A DNA stretch of 54,725 nucleotides from Clostridiales bacterium (GTDB lineage: Bacteria > Bacillota > Clostridia > Oscillospirales > Acutalibacteraceae): positions 1 to 54,725 of the forward strand of contig JAAWSO010000066.1 in NCBI GenBank assembly GCA_022801595.1, given 5' to 3'. How positions within the stretch are numbered: the first letter of the stretch is position 1; each line of letters begins with the position of its first letter. This document shows, in pieces, positions 39,462-48,162 of the stretch. The notes below the pieces were generated by a model, which saw only the letters and a list, made by a program, of their open reading frames with translations, searched no databases and was not told the DNA's origin. The translations under genes were made by a program, and so were the position numbers.

Positions 39462-40484
39462 TTGTTTCAAAAAAGAGCGCAAAAAACCGCCCTTCCTCCA
39501 GATAAGCAGCCGGATCAGGAGGCTCAAAAGCTGGCCGATCTGCATAAAAAACTGACCGGATACCAAACCGAACAGAAAAAAGAGTCCCCCGTATCCAAAA
39601 AAGTGTCCCGTTTCTTTTTTGGCCGTTCCTTCCGCAATACCTTCCTCATCACCTTCAGCCTAGTTATTTTAGGAGGCTACGCTGCCTTTTTCACTTCCCC
39701 TTTTTGGCTGCCTTACAGCGGGAATTACAGCTTTACTCCCCTGGGCAGTTCCATTGAGTTTGCCGACCATCGTACCCTGACACTCTGCCGGTGGGACTAT
39801 TCCCCAAAGCAAAACCTCATGGAAGTGGAGTTGGAACTTGACAATCCAAACTTTGACGGGCTGGATCAGTACCTTTGTGATGTGGTCATCCGCACTGGCT
39901 CTGGGGAACAAAAAGGCCGGGTCAAAACCATCATTGCCCAGGATGACTTCTTCGTCCTCCACATTGTGGATGTACCCAAAAATTTCACCGAATTGTCCCT
40001 GCGGGTTCAAGTCAACAGTGAAACCGTGACAGGAACCGCTAAGATCTTCAGCAACAAAGATGAGATCCGGCAGGTTGCCGGCATCGCTGCAAAAACCAAA
40101 TCCGAGTACCTAAAAGACCGGGTGCTTGCGCTGACAGAGGAATACCAGCAGCAAATCCAGGTTCTTCAAAAAACCAATGAGGAGCTATCTGCAAAAATCG
40201 AAAATATCCAAACAAAAAACGCACAGCTGGAAGAAGACAAGAAATACCTGACCGACCAGGATATCGAAAAAACCAATCAGAGGATTTCTTCCAACGAATC
40301 CCAAATCAAGTCTGCACGAGAACAAATCTTGGTCAATGAGTCCACGATTTCCGAATACCAGCTAAAAATCCAAAAAGCAAACGAGAAAGTAAACGATATT
40401 TCTTCCCAAATCCAGAAAGAAAATCAAATGCAAAATCAGTCCCTGACGGAAGAATTCGGTTCTGCCGTTTCTTCCTCACCATAA
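39462..40484 (+). CDS. Membrane-anchored coiled-coil protein of the transfer operon
   Basis: 340 residues from TTG 39462 (GAAAGGAGAG upstream). Basic cytoplasmic start, one helix (NTFLITFSLVILGGYAAFFTS), a beta-rich domain (residues 90-200), and a C-terminal coiled coil of about 120 residues (LTEEYQQQIQVLQKTNEELSAKIENIQTKNAQLEEDK). Probably an extracellular or wall-spanning structural piece. Not assigned to a family. Confidence 0.72.
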   Translation: MFQKRAQKTALPPDKQPDQEAQKLADLHKKLTGYQTEQKKESPVSKKVSRFFFGRSFRNTFLITFSLVILGGYAAFFTSPFWLPYSGNYSFTPLGSSIEFADHRTLTLCRWDYSPKQNLMEVELELDNPNFDGLDQYLCDVVIRTGSGEQKGRVKTIIAQDDFFVLHIVDVPKNFTELSLRVQVNSETVTGTAKIFSNKDEIRQVAGIAAKTKSEYLKDRVLALTEEYQQQIQVLQKTNEELSAKIENIQTKNAQLEEDKKYLTDQDIEKTNQRISSNESQIKSAREQILVNESTISEYQLKIQKANEKVNDISSQIQKENQMQNQSLTEEFGSAVSSSP

Positions 40485-40499
40485 CAAGGAGGTTTTCCC

Positions 40500-41831
40500 A
40501 TGTTTGATCCATACCAATCCCAGCAGGAACGGGAATTGATGAAACGGGATATTCCCATCACCGAATACGCGGCTTCCCTGGGATTCACCTTAGTGCAAAA
40601 AGGGAGGTTTGTTTCTACCAAAGAGCATGACAGTATCATGATTGATCCGGTCACCAATACCTACCGCCAGTTTTCCGTTTCCCCGTATAAAAAATCTATC
40701 ATTGACTTTTCCATGCAGTTTGAAAACAAATCCCAGAGCGTAGCTACCCGCGACCTGATGGAGCTGTGGAAACAGCATCACGGGACGTTTGACGCCGCAT
40801 TCTACCAATCCTCTTCCCCCCAGCCGGAGAAACCGCCGGACAAGGCAGAATTCCAGCTTCCTAAACGGGATACCAACCACAAAAATGTTTACGCCTATCT
40901 GACGAAAACCCGGAACATCGACAAAGAAATCGTGGAGGATTTTCTCCATCGAAACTTCTTGTACCAGGAAAAGGAGCATAAAAACTGTGTATTTGTCGGC
41001 TACGACAGCCAGCAAAATCCTGTCTTTGGCTCCCTGCGTGGAACCAACTCAGAGAGACGGTTCCTTCGGGATTTGCCCGGCAGCGATTATCAGCAATGCA
41101 TGTACATAGACAATGGAAAAAACACCCTGATCGTCACCGAAAGCGCCATCGACTGTATGAGCGTTATGTCCCTCACCCTAGCCAAAGGAAACGATCCGGG
41201 CCAAAGCAATTATCTGGTTTTAAGCGGGGTTTCCAAGATTTCCTCCTTGTTTCATCATATCCAAAACAATCCTCAAATCAACCGGGTCATCCTTGCCTTG
41301 GATTACGACAACGCAGGTATGGAAGCCGCCAAGACCGCAGCGGATACCCTGCGCGCCATGGAATTTCCAGGAACCATTGCGGAAGCGTTTCCAAAAATCA
41401 AAAAGGATTGGAACGAGGAATTGCAGTATATCAAAGATCATCAATTTCGTCCGGACTATTTTATCCCCAACCAGCCCCAGCAGCAAAAATTACAGAAATA
41501 CTGCCAGTCCCTTTTAACCCACAAATGGTTTGACAAACCCATTGAGAATGAGGACAAACAAATCATAGAATTAAGGCGCAGCCATGTTCCAGACGGAATT
41601 GTTGACATCTTAAAACAGATCAACTTCCCGGACGTAGAGGAGGATTGCGATATCTCCGATACCATTTCAAAAGCGATTGACAACAGTATCTTGTTTTTTA
41701 ATTCGGAGGGCCGGGAGCCTCCCCAACTTCTCCAAAAGGAGGAGCCTATCCAAGAGGCGGAACGTCTAACCGTAAAAAAACCGTCCAAACAGAGACGGGA
41801 ACTGCGCAAAGAAGAGAATTTTGCACGATGA
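40500..41831 (+). CDS. TOPRIM-domain primase-like protein (DUF3991)
   Basis: 443 residues. DUF3991-like N-terminus (ITEYAASLGFTLVQKG, SIMIDPVTNTYRQFS), then a TOPRIM core with the acidic signatures LIVTESAIDCMS and VILALDYDNAG. Such DnaG-type proteins on Gram-positive elements are thought to prime the complementary strand after transfer. SD AAGGAGG 7 bases upstream. Confidence 0.9.
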   Translation: MFDPYQSQQERELMKRDIPITEYAASLGFTLVQKGRFVSTKEHDSIMIDPVTNTYRQFSVSPYKKSIIDFSMQFENKSQSVATRDLMELWKQHHGTFDAAFYQSSSPQPEKPPDKAEFQLPKRDTNHKNVYAYLTKTRNIDKEIVEDFLHRNFLYQEKEHKNCVFVGYDSQQNPVFGSLRGTNSERRFLRDLPGSDYQQCMYIDNGKNTLIVTESAIDCMSVMSLTLAKGNDPGQSNYLVLSGVSKISSLFHHIQNNPQINRVILALDYDNAGMEAAKTAADTLRAMEFPGTIAEAFPKIKKDWNEELQYIKDHQFRPDYFIPNQPQQQKLQKYCQSLLTHKWFDKPIENEDKQIIELRRSHVPDGIVDILKQINFPDVEEDCDISDTISKAIDNSILFFNSEGREPPQLLQKEEPIQEAERLTVKKPSKQRRELRKEENFAR

Positions 41832-41852
41832 TACAGAAAGGAACATTGAACT

Positions 41853-42467
41853 ATAAGCAAATTTTCCATTCTTCCAGTTGAAAGCGGAGGATATGTGATA
41901 TGGGATAATCTCAAAAACCAGTTGTATGAAAATGAAGATGGTCACGGTGAACAGCAAGTCACTTTGGAAGACGCTCAGGATTACCTGGAAAAAGGAAAGA
42001 AAACAGTTGTTACAAAAGAAGCTGCGGAGTGGGAAAATATTTCAAAAGATTCCCTCTCCCTAGATGAACCAGAAACCTCTGTGGATTTCTTGGAAGAACA
42101 ACAGCAAACACACGCCCAAACGAAAACGGTTGCGGCTCTGGAAAGCTCCGAGGATGTTTCCGAGCCGGAGAATCATTTTACTACCTACCAGTATTCCGAT
42201 GGCAGACAATGCATCAAATACCGTCTGGTGATGATTGGAAAGAACGGCAATTTGGAACCCTATGCTAAGGATAAAATTTTTATCAACACCGATATGGCGG
42301 AGGAATTGATTCGCGATCATGCGGCACAGCTCACCATCGTTTCCTATGATGATCTAGTGCATCAAGCCGCAAAAGAAAAATTCGGATATCCAAAAGATAC
42401 CCCCTCTTTTCCGCAAGAGCAACCGTCTCCATCGGCAAAGAAAAAAAGTAACGACTATGAACGGTAA
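41853..42467 (+). CDS. Short paralogue of the repeat protein, with ATA or GTG start
   Basis: The leader and first codons (AGAAAGGAACATTGAACT then ATAAGCAAA) match the 38384 gene (AGAAAGGAACATGGAATC then ATGAGTAAA), but ATG has become ATA and about 57 N-terminal codons are deleted. Translation could use ATA 41853 or more likely GTG 41895 (GCGGAGGATAT before it), giving 190 residues. It has one copy of the 51-residue repeat and the full C-terminal domain (YSDGRQCIKYRLVMIG). Function unknown; conservation of the C-terminal frame argues for continued use. Confidence 0.6.
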   Translation: MSKFSILPVESGGYVIWDNLKNQLYENEDGHGEQQVTLEDAQDYLEKGKKTVVTKEAAEWENISKDSLSLDEPETSVDFLEEQQQTHAQTKTVAALESSEDVSEPENHFTTYQYSDGRQCIKYRLVMIGKNGNLEPYAKDKIFINTDMAEELIRDHAAQLTIVSYDDLVHQAAKEKFGYPKDTPSFPQEQPSPSAKKKSNDYER

Positions 42468-42514
42468 CACATAATCATTGCTTCAAAAATTTAAGAAAGG
42501 TTTGTGATTGAAAT

Positions 42515-42751
42515 ATGGAACAAATGTCATTTACTGGCCCCGTTGCTAACATTGAAATGATCGGGTATCTCCATGGATTTGTAATTGCAAAAAATGAGTG
42601 GGGAGATCTTTTCGTTTCCGAACGACCAAAAGAATTTTACTTCCCTGGCGAACTCATCGAAAGGGAATCTTTGACTCCTCTTTCTGATTTACCAAGAATG
42701 ACGCAAGCCATTATCCTGCGTCATATCCATGCAGAAGGCGGTGAACAGTAA
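42515..42751 (+). CDS. Small unknown protein
   Basis: 78 residues, SD AGAAAGGTTTG. Mixed, soluble, no recognisable motif (YLHGFVIAKNEWGDLFVSERPKEFYFPGELIE). One base separates its stop from the next start, so it is probably coupled to the ArdC-like gene and may be an accessory antirestriction or regulatory protein. Confidence 0.6.
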   Translation: MEQMSFTGPVANIEMIGYLHGFVIAKNEWGDLFVSERPKEFYFPGELIERESLTPLSDLPRMTQAIILRHIHAEGGEQ

Positions 42752-42752
42752 G

Positions 42753-43889
42753 ATGTCAAGCTCCTCCTATGACAAAGAATCTTACAAGAAACAAAAAGAA
42801 GAAGAATTGAAAATTTTGAATCAGCAAGTGAAAGAAATTGCGGAAACATATGAAAAAAATCCAGATGATCTTGCACAGCTTGTTTCGTTTTCCTCTCGCT
42901 TCTATTCCTATTCTATTCGCAATCAAATCTTGATCTCTCATCAAAATCCTGGCGCTTGTTTTTGCGGCTCTTTTGCAAAGTGGAAAGAACTCGGTTATTC
43001 GGTAAAGGCAAAAGAAAAAGGAATTAAAATCTTGGTTCCCACTCCAGTGACCTTATTCCGTGAGTCAAAAGATTCGGAATGGAAATCGCTCTCGAAAGCA
43101 ACTCAAGAAGAAAAACAAAACTTAAAAAACAATGCGTATGAAACAAGAAAAATCATGCATTTTAAAATTGGAACCGTCTTTGATATCTCTCAAACCACAT
43201 GCCCAGCTGAAGATTACCCGAATATTTTTCATATGGGTTTTTCCAGTAGGCAGCATCAAGAAATTTTTGAAGGCCTGATCTCTTACTGTGAAAAATTCAT
43301 GCGTTGTCCAGTATATTTGGAGGATATGAAATCCATTTCTCTTCGCGGTCGTTATCACCCTAATGAGCACCAAATCTACATCAACGATAAGATGGAAGAC
43401 ACTCAAAAAGTATCCACTCTTACCCACGAAATGGGGCATGCTTTGATGCATCAGAAGGTAGAAAAGGGAACTCCTAGTTCTCAAATTGAACTGGAGGCGG
43501 ATATTCTGAGCATCATGCTGCAAACCCATTTTGGCGTAGAGATTACCGATTCCCGCAAATCCCATTTAGCAGATCATTACCGTACATACCAGCAATATGT
43601 GGAAGAAAATAAAAACTCTGAAAACTGCTCCTCCCTTCTGGAATGCTTCCAAAAAGCAAACGATATCTACCGGGAAAACGTGGAAAAAATAGATCAAGAA
43701 ATTCAAATATGTTTGGAAGAAAACAAAGAATTCTCTTCAGTAATTTCTACCGAGAAATCGAAAAATCCCAAGCAGTCTTTCCAAAAAGAGAAGGAATATT
43801 TTGATCTGGTCCACCTGTATTCTCTTTGGCAAAAGAGAGAGAATACGCCTTCTTCTCTTTCTAAGAAAAACAGAGATTTTGAGCGATAG
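42753..43889 (+). CDS. ArdC-like protein: ssDNA-binding N-domain plus metallopeptidase
   Basis: 378 residues from ATG 42753. The N-terminal ArdC-type domain is recognisable (FSSRFYSYSIRNQILISHQNP, KWKELGYSVKAKEKGIKIL). A zinc-peptidase motif HEMGH (His225, Glu226, His229) and a downstream ELEAD follow. ArdC proteins of broad-host elements protect incoming DNA from restriction, which suits a location just ahead of oriT, the first region to enter the recipient. The C-terminal 80 residues are charged and unassigned. Confidence 0.87.
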   Translation: MSSSSYDKESYKKQKEEELKILNQQVKEIAETYEKNPDDLAQLVSFSSRFYSYSIRNQILISHQNPGACFCGSFAKWKELGYSVKAKEKGIKILVPTPVTLFRESKDSEWKSLSKATQEEKQNLKNNAYETRKIMHFKIGTVFDISQTTCPAEDYPNIFHMGFSSRQHQEIFEGLISYCEKFMRCPVYLEDMKSISLRGRYHPNEHQIYINDKMEDTQKVSTLTHEMGHALMHQKVEKGTPSSQIELEADILSIMLQTHFGVEITDSRKSHLADHYRTYQQYVEENKNSENCSSLLECFQKANDIYRENVEKIDQEIQICLEENKEFSSVISTEKSKNPKQSFQKEKEYFDLVHLYSLWQKRENTPSSLSKKNRDFER

Positions 43890-43929
43890 ATTCCAGGGAA
43901 ATGTTTGAGAAAAAGCAAAATTTTCCCAA

Positions 43930-44070
43930 GAAAATCATTCCCTATATCACTCCCTATTTTCCAGTTTTTAGGGGAAAATCACACCCCATACCACTCCCTA
44001 TTTGGCGAAAAAGTGGGGGCACGAAAACCCTAGGCTCTGCCTAGGCCCCAAATACTTTTGGGGTCAGTTT
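43930..44070. other. Candidate origin of transfer (oriT)
   Basis: The 307-base gap before the relaxosome genes has no gene but contains direct repeats (CACTCCCTATTT at about 43949 and 43991), TTTTCC/GGAAAA arms, CCTAGG-CTCTG-CCTAGG (44029-44045) and CCCCAAA/TTTGGGG (44046-44052/44057-44063). Repeats plus hairpins directly upstream of small DNA-binding and MobL genes are the usual oriT layout. I cannot place the nick site. Confidence 0.6.
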
Positions 44071-44197
44071 TCCCTTATGCTCGTTCTCTCCACTCCCGTT
44101 TGGCTCCATACACCTGGGCAAAACCTCTCCGGTATCCCATTCCACCCTGCCGGCCACCATAAGAAAACACACCGCTTTTTAGAAAGGACTGAGAACA

Positions 44198-44494
44198 ATT
44201 CCAGAAATAAAAGTACGCGGAGTCTCCAATGAAACCCTCGCAAAACTTTCCGATCAAGCAAACAACCGCGGGGTATCCCGAGAAGAATTAGTCCGCACCA
44301 TTTTAGAAAATTTCGCTCTTGCTCCAACTCTCTTGGAGCAAGAAGAAAAATATCAGAACCTAATCAAAACACTCTCCGAAATCCTAGAGCACCATACAAT
44401 GACCATCAAAAATTTGGAAGAATCAGTAGCTTCCTTATCTGGATGTATCCGAACAATTTTCGTCAGACAGAAGGAAGGTTTGGAACCAGTATGA
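44198..44494 (+). CDS. MobC-like relaxosome protein with a non-standard start
   Basis: 98 codons in an open frame: IPEIKVRGVSNETLAKLSDQANNRGVSREELVRTIL is a good ribbon-helix-helix head, followed by a helical tail (LLEQEEKYQNLIKTLSEIL). AGAAAGGA (44181-44188) calls for a start near 44198, but the codon there is ATT; the only other candidate is CTG at 44189. The last bases overlap the next ATG (ATGA). A DNA-binding accessory protein next to oriT fits. Probably real with an ATT start, otherwise recently disabled. Confidence 0.62.
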   Translation: MPEIKVRGVSNETLAKLSDQANNRGVSREELVRTILENFALAPTLLEQEEKYQNLIKTLSEILEHHTMTIKNLEESVASLSGCIRTIFVRQKEGLEPV

Positions 44495-44898
44495 TTGAGA
44501 AAAAAATTCTTTTTCAACAGTCTCATTTAGATTATGTAGATTATTTTGGTCGGAAACAAAACCTTGCAAGTACAAGCCAAGCAGTCCGTACCATCATCGA
44601 CCAGCATCAACTTTATCTAAGCAAAACAGAGGGAAGCGTCAGCCAGCTAATTGCGGAAGTCTTAGAAGAAAAATACAGCGCGCTGTTCAAATCCATCAAG
44701 CTGGCGGTTAACAATACCGACCGCAATTCTCAAATTCTCATTGAGCTTTTTAACTCCCTGCTCTTTGCACAAGGGATCGACAGCGCCACTCCAACAGAAA
44801 TTTATATCACTCCGCCGTTAGCAAAAGCACAAGAAATTATTCAGGAAAGAATTGCAAATCAAAATCAAAAAAAATGGAGTGATGTCGGAAAGGTTTGA
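44491..44898 (+). CDS. Relaxosome accessory protein, unknown family
   Basis: 135 residues from ATG 44491, coupled to the previous frame by ATGA overlap. Helical (YFGRKQNLASTSQAVRTIIDQHQLYLS, SQLIAEVLEEKYSALFKSIKLAVNN). It sits between the RHH protein and the relaxase, seven bases before the latter, in the position of MobC-type accessory factors of MobL relaxases. Confidence 0.7.
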   Translation: MIEKKILFQQSHLDYVDYFGRKQNLASTSQAVRTIIDQHQLYLSKTEGSVSQLIAEVLEEKYSALFKSIKLAVNNTDRNSQILIELFNSLLFAQGIDSATPTEIYITPPLAKAQEIIQERIANQNQKKWSDVGKV

Positions 44899-44904
44899 TG
44901 CCAT

Positions 44905-46293
44905 ATGTCCCAAATCAAAGCAGGAGTAGTATTTTGCACCAAGTTTGTTACCTCTTCCGAAAAAGCCTATTCTGGTTACGTCCGTTACATTGACCGGGAA
45001 GAAGCAACAAGAAACGAAGCGTTTCAAAAATATTCTGCCTTTCAATTTTCAGGGTATAACGATTACATGGGAAATCCAGAAAAAACTACCGCATTATTTA
45101 CGTCCAATCAAGATTCCTTAAGCGACATGGGAAAAAAGGAATTGAAAGATTCCTTTACTACCGCTCAAAAAAACGGAAGCCCCATGTGGCAGCATATTAT
45201 CAGCTTTGACAACCGATGGCTGGAAGAAAACGGGTTGTACGATTCCTCCACCCACACGTTAAATGAAATCAAAATGAAAGAGGTTGTCCGGGCTTCCATG
45301 AACAGTCTCTTAAAAAAAGAACGAATGGAAGGCACCGCAATTTGGAGTGGCTCCATTCATTACAACACGGATAACATCCATGTCCATATCGCCATGGTGG
45401 AGCCTTTCCCCACCCGGAAAACCAAAATCAATGAACAAGGAAAACCGGAAGTCCGGGGAAAAATGAAACAATCCTCCATTGAGTCCGCAAAATCTTCCAT
45501 CGTCAACCACATTCTTGGACAGCAGCCGGAAATCCAGATGATTCATCAATTGCGGGACAGCATTTTGAAAAAACGGAAAGACATCCATCTGATGGACGAT
45601 AAAAAACTTGCGGATAAAATCCAGCAGCTCTACCAGGCCCTCCCGGAAAACAAACAGTTCTGGAATTACAACAGCAACTCTATTCACGACTTAAAACCCT
45701 TGATCGATTCCATTACTTCGGATTATTTGGAAACCTACCAAAAAGAAGATTTTGAAGCATACAAGAAACTGCTGCAAACCCAAGAGAAAAAATATAAAAC
45801 CGCATACGGAAATCCAAAAGACGGAAATCATTATGCAGAAAATAAAATCCAGGACTTGTATACCCGGCTGGGCAACAGCATTCTGCGGGAGCTGAAAGAA
45901 TTTGATAAACAGCAGAAACAAGAATTCTACCGCCACGCAAAAGCGAAACAAAATTACCCCCGCCGTCCAAACACCGGCAATGCCAAAAATCCGCATGGAT
46001 CATCTTCCTCAAACAGCAGGCCAACTGCTTCGAACCAGTCCCAATACCGGCAGAATCCGGCGTATCATCCGCCAGAACCAAAAACGCAGCTATCTTTTGT
46101 TCCGACACAGCTTTATCCCTCCAAGTTTGACCGGAAACATACAGTTTGTCACCAGCAGTTTCTCCAGGATTTGAAAAAAGCATTAAAGTCCGACCTGGAA
46201 AACGCCAGGAACCAAGCAATCTATCAGCAAATGGAAAAAGAAAAGGAGCAAAAAGCAAACGAACCAGCAAACGGCGATGATTTTAATTTCTAA
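44905..46293 (+). CDS. MobL-type relaxase (MOBP)
   Basis: 462 residues. The N-terminal relaxase domain has the metal-binding three-His motif HYNTDNIHVH (His152, His159, His161) and FVTSSEKAYSGYVRYIDREEA with Tyr residues near the start as nicking candidates. WQHIISFDNRWLEENGLYD and HVHIAMVEPFPTR are typical of MobL of Firmicutes plasmids and ICEs. It nicks oriT and is carried into the recipient on the 5' end. The C-terminal 150 residues are basic and disordered. Confidence 0.92.
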   Translation: MSQIKAGVVFCTKFVTSSEKAYSGYVRYIDREEATRNEAFQKYSAFQFSGYNDYMGNPEKTTALFTSNQDSLSDMGKKELKDSFTTAQKNGSPMWQHIISFDNRWLEENGLYDSSTHTLNEIKMKEVVRASMNSLLKKERMEGTAIWSGSIHYNTDNIHVHIAMVEPFPTRKTKINEQGKPEVRGKMKQSSIESAKSSIVNHILGQQPEIQMIHQLRDSILKKRKDIHLMDDKKLADKIQQLYQALPENKQFWNYNSNSIHDLKPLIDSITSDYLETYQKEDFEAYKKLLQTQEKKYKTAYGNPKDGNHYAENKIQDLYTRLGNSILRELKEFDKQQKQEFYRHAKAKQNYPRRPNTGNAKNPHGSSSSNSRPTASNQSQYRQNPAYHPPEPKTQLSFVPTQLYPSKFDRKHTVCHQQFLQDLKKALKSDLENARNQAIYQQMEKEKEQKANEPANGDDFNF

Positions 46294-46328
46294 ATTACCG
46301 TACACAATGATTTTATGAGGTGAACAGC

Positions 46329-46622
46329 ATGAACGAAAAAATTCAAAAATTACAAAACTCCATCGCAAAAGATCAGCAAAAAATCCAGCATCTCCAGCTG
46401 CAAATTGAAAAAAAGAATCAGCAAATCGAAAGCATCAAGCAAGAGGAAATTATGAAACACGTCTCCTCCCTGGAGAAAAGAGGGATGAACATTGACGCCA
46501 TCCTGAAAGCCATCGACGAACAGGATTCCGACCGGTTGCTGTCGATTTTAACCCAGGAACCTGCTGAAAACAAAACCGAAATCCCTGGACAAACCAATCT
46601 GGAAAAGGAGTCCATCCTATGA
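46329..46622 (+). CDS. DUF4315-like small coiled-coil protein
   Basis: 97 residues from ATG 46329 (GAGGTGA six bases upstream). NEKIQKLQNSIAKDQQKIQHLQLQIEKKNQQIESI is an uninterrupted coiled coil, typical of DUF4315 proteins encoded in Clostridial conjugative elements. It overlaps the next gene by ATGA. Confidence 0.78.
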   Translation: MNEKIQKLQNSIAKDQQKIQHLQLQIEKKNQQIESIKQEEIMKHVSSLEKRGMNIDAILKAIDEQDSDRLLSILTQEPAENKTEIPGQTNLEKESIL

Positions 46623-46930
46623 CAAACATTTTCATCAATACCCATCCAAAATCTGACTACTCCATGGCCATTGTCCAAGGGCGTTTAGAAATATTAAGAA
46701 GCTATGTAAAAGAAACCGATTATTTAACGTGGATTCCTCCGGTTAATAAAAAAGGGGCTTGGCAAATTATGATTAGCCAAACCGATATCCACCCAGAACA
46801 TTTGGAACAGTTTCTTTCCAAAATAAACGCCCAGCCGGATTGCGGCGTCTTCGTCCGAAACGAAAGAAGCGACCCCTTTCTCCCTTTAAGCCCAGAAATT
46901 TGGGAAGGAGGGAAAACCGTAAAACAGTAA
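46619..46930 (+). CDS. Unknown protein downstream of the relaxase
   Basis: 103 residues. NIFINTHPKSDYSMAIVQGRLEILRSYVKETDYLTWIPP has no family I recognise. Coupled to the preceding coiled-coil gene by a four-base overlap and 28 bases before the candidate Rep gene, so part of the mobilisation/replication operon. Confidence 0.65.
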   Translation: MTNIFINTHPKSDYSMAIVQGRLEILRSYVKETDYLTWIPPVNKKGAWQIMISQTDIHPEHLEQFLSKINAQPDCGVFVRNERSDPFLPLSPEIWEGGKTVKQ

Positions 46931-46958
46931 AAAAGACATAGAAAAAGGAGAAATCATC

Positions 46959-47684
46959 ATGAGCACACAATTTATTACCTGCCCAGCGGGAGCTTTTCAT
47001 TCCCAGATCAGCCCAACGGCATACAAAGTTTTCCTCGCCCTCAAAAGTTTTGACGGCAAAGATCACAAAATTTTTCCCAGCAAAAAGACCTTGGCTGAAA
47101 AATGCGGTCTTGGAATGACCAGCATTTATAAAGCTTTAAAACAATTGACCAAGGCTGGACTGGTTTCCATTGTGGCTCGCCATGATAAAAACGGGCGGCA
47201 AACCTCCAACTTTTATCAAATTCATGAGCCAACCCCAGCCCAACATACACAGCGGCCAAATTGGTTTTCCATCAACAAAAAGGCTTTGGAATCCTGCCTT
47301 TCTCCTGTGGATCTGAAAGTATACAGCTGCTTGGCTCGCCATGCGGATCACAACGGCCAATGCTTCCCTTCCCGGAAACAAATTGCAGAGGAATGCCGCC
47401 TAAGCGTAACCACTGTGTATCGCGCCGTCTACCGCTTACAGTATCATGGATTTCTGTCTATTTCTTCCCAGCAGCGGGATAACGGCGGCAAACGCCAAAA
47501 TCTGTATACCTTGCTCATTCCACAAGACTTGGAACAAGCAGACCTTTCTCAGCCTGCAAAAGATTCCCGTATTTCTCTATCTACGGCTTTTCTAACCAAA
47601 ATCCAGGCTGCCAAAGAATCCGCCGTTTCCTTGCTGAAAAACTTCCCGAATTTCCACCGCCTCCCTTTTCCATATCGAGAATAG
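46959..47684 (+). CDS. Two-winged-helix protein, candidate replication initiator
   Basis: 241 residues, SD AAAAAGGAG. Two winged-helix domains of the HTH_36 type: PTAYKVFLALKSFDGKDHKIFPSKKTLAEKCGLGMTSIYKALKQL (residues 11-70) and SPVDLKVYSCLARHADHNGQCFPSRKQIAEECRLSVTTVYRAVYRL (110-165). This tandem arrangement occurs in Rep-like and replisome-organiser proteins. A strong terminator and a gene-free stretch with direct repeats follow, which is compatible with an origin. It could equally be a transcription regulator of the transfer operon. Confidence 0.68.
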   Translation: MSTQFITCPAGAFHSQISPTAYKVFLALKSFDGKDHKIFPSKKTLAEKCGLGMTSIYKALKQLTKAGLVSIVARHDKNGRQTSNFYQIHEPTPAQHTQRPNWFSINKKALESCLSPVDLKVYSCLARHADHNGQCFPSRKQIAEECRLSVTTVYRAVYRLQYHGFLSISSQQRDNGGKRQNLYTLLIPQDLEQADLSQPAKDSRISLSTAFLTKIQAAKESAVSLLKNFPNFHRLPFPYRE

Positions 47685-47766
47685 CAGAGAAACCATGCTT
47701 AATTCCTCTCTGTTGGCTCTGTAAGCGTTTTTTATGGATTCCAAGTAACCATTCCATTCTCTCTAT

Positions 47767-47803
47767 AAAACCGTCTAAAATTCGCTTTTAGACGGTTTTT
47801 TTG
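47767..47803 (+). terminator. Strong terminator after the candidate rep gene
   Basis: A 14-bp perfect stem AAAACCGTCTAAAA/TTTTAGACGGTTTT with a 5-base loop and a T run. Confidence 0.95.
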
Positions 47804-48104
47804 TATCGAAACTGATTGATCGGTACCCCATGGTGCAGAAAGTGAATCCTCCCCCCGTTCAGAGAGTGAATCCCTTGAACAAAGCTCATAATTAGCACAA
47901 TCTTAAAAAAGAGAAGATATTCAAAATAATTCTATCTTAGAATTTATGTAAGCTGGGGATTGTTTTCGAAGCAGAAAGAAGGTTGGATTGTTGGAAGGTG
48001 CGAAGCAGCTTTCAAGCAATTCAACCCTATTTTCTTTTTTGCTTCTTTTTTCTTTGTCAATTCCTGTGGAAAACTGGCTGATTCCTTTCTAAACACCTAA
48101 ACGC
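47804..48104. other. Gene-free stretch with direct repeats, possible origin
   Basis: No gene seen. Two repeats GCAGAAAGTGAATCC (about 47832) and TCAGAGAGTGAATCC (about 47855) lie 22 bases apart, the second inside GTTCA...TGAAC. At 47981-48026 an imperfect hairpin (GGTTGGATTG with CAATTCAACC) is followed by TTTTCTTTTTT, suggesting the end of a small transcript. Repeats next to a Rep-like gene suggest iterons; they could also be a decayed insertion-sequence end. Confidence 0.45.
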
Positions 48105-48137
48105 AAAAAAGACAGCCCAATTTTGGACTGTCTTTCT
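48105..48137 (-). terminator. Terminator of the parE-type operon
   Basis: GACAGCCCAA/TTGGACTGTC (one wobble) flanked by A6 on the + strand, hence T6 for the minus-strand operon. Confidence 0.85.
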
Positions 48138-48162
48138 GAGATTCCTGAGATTATTCTGTTGT

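Noticed and set aside
44002-44232. Open frame over the oriT candidate
   Set aside because: No ribosome site; it crosses oriT palindromes and runs in a different frame across the start of the RHH gene.
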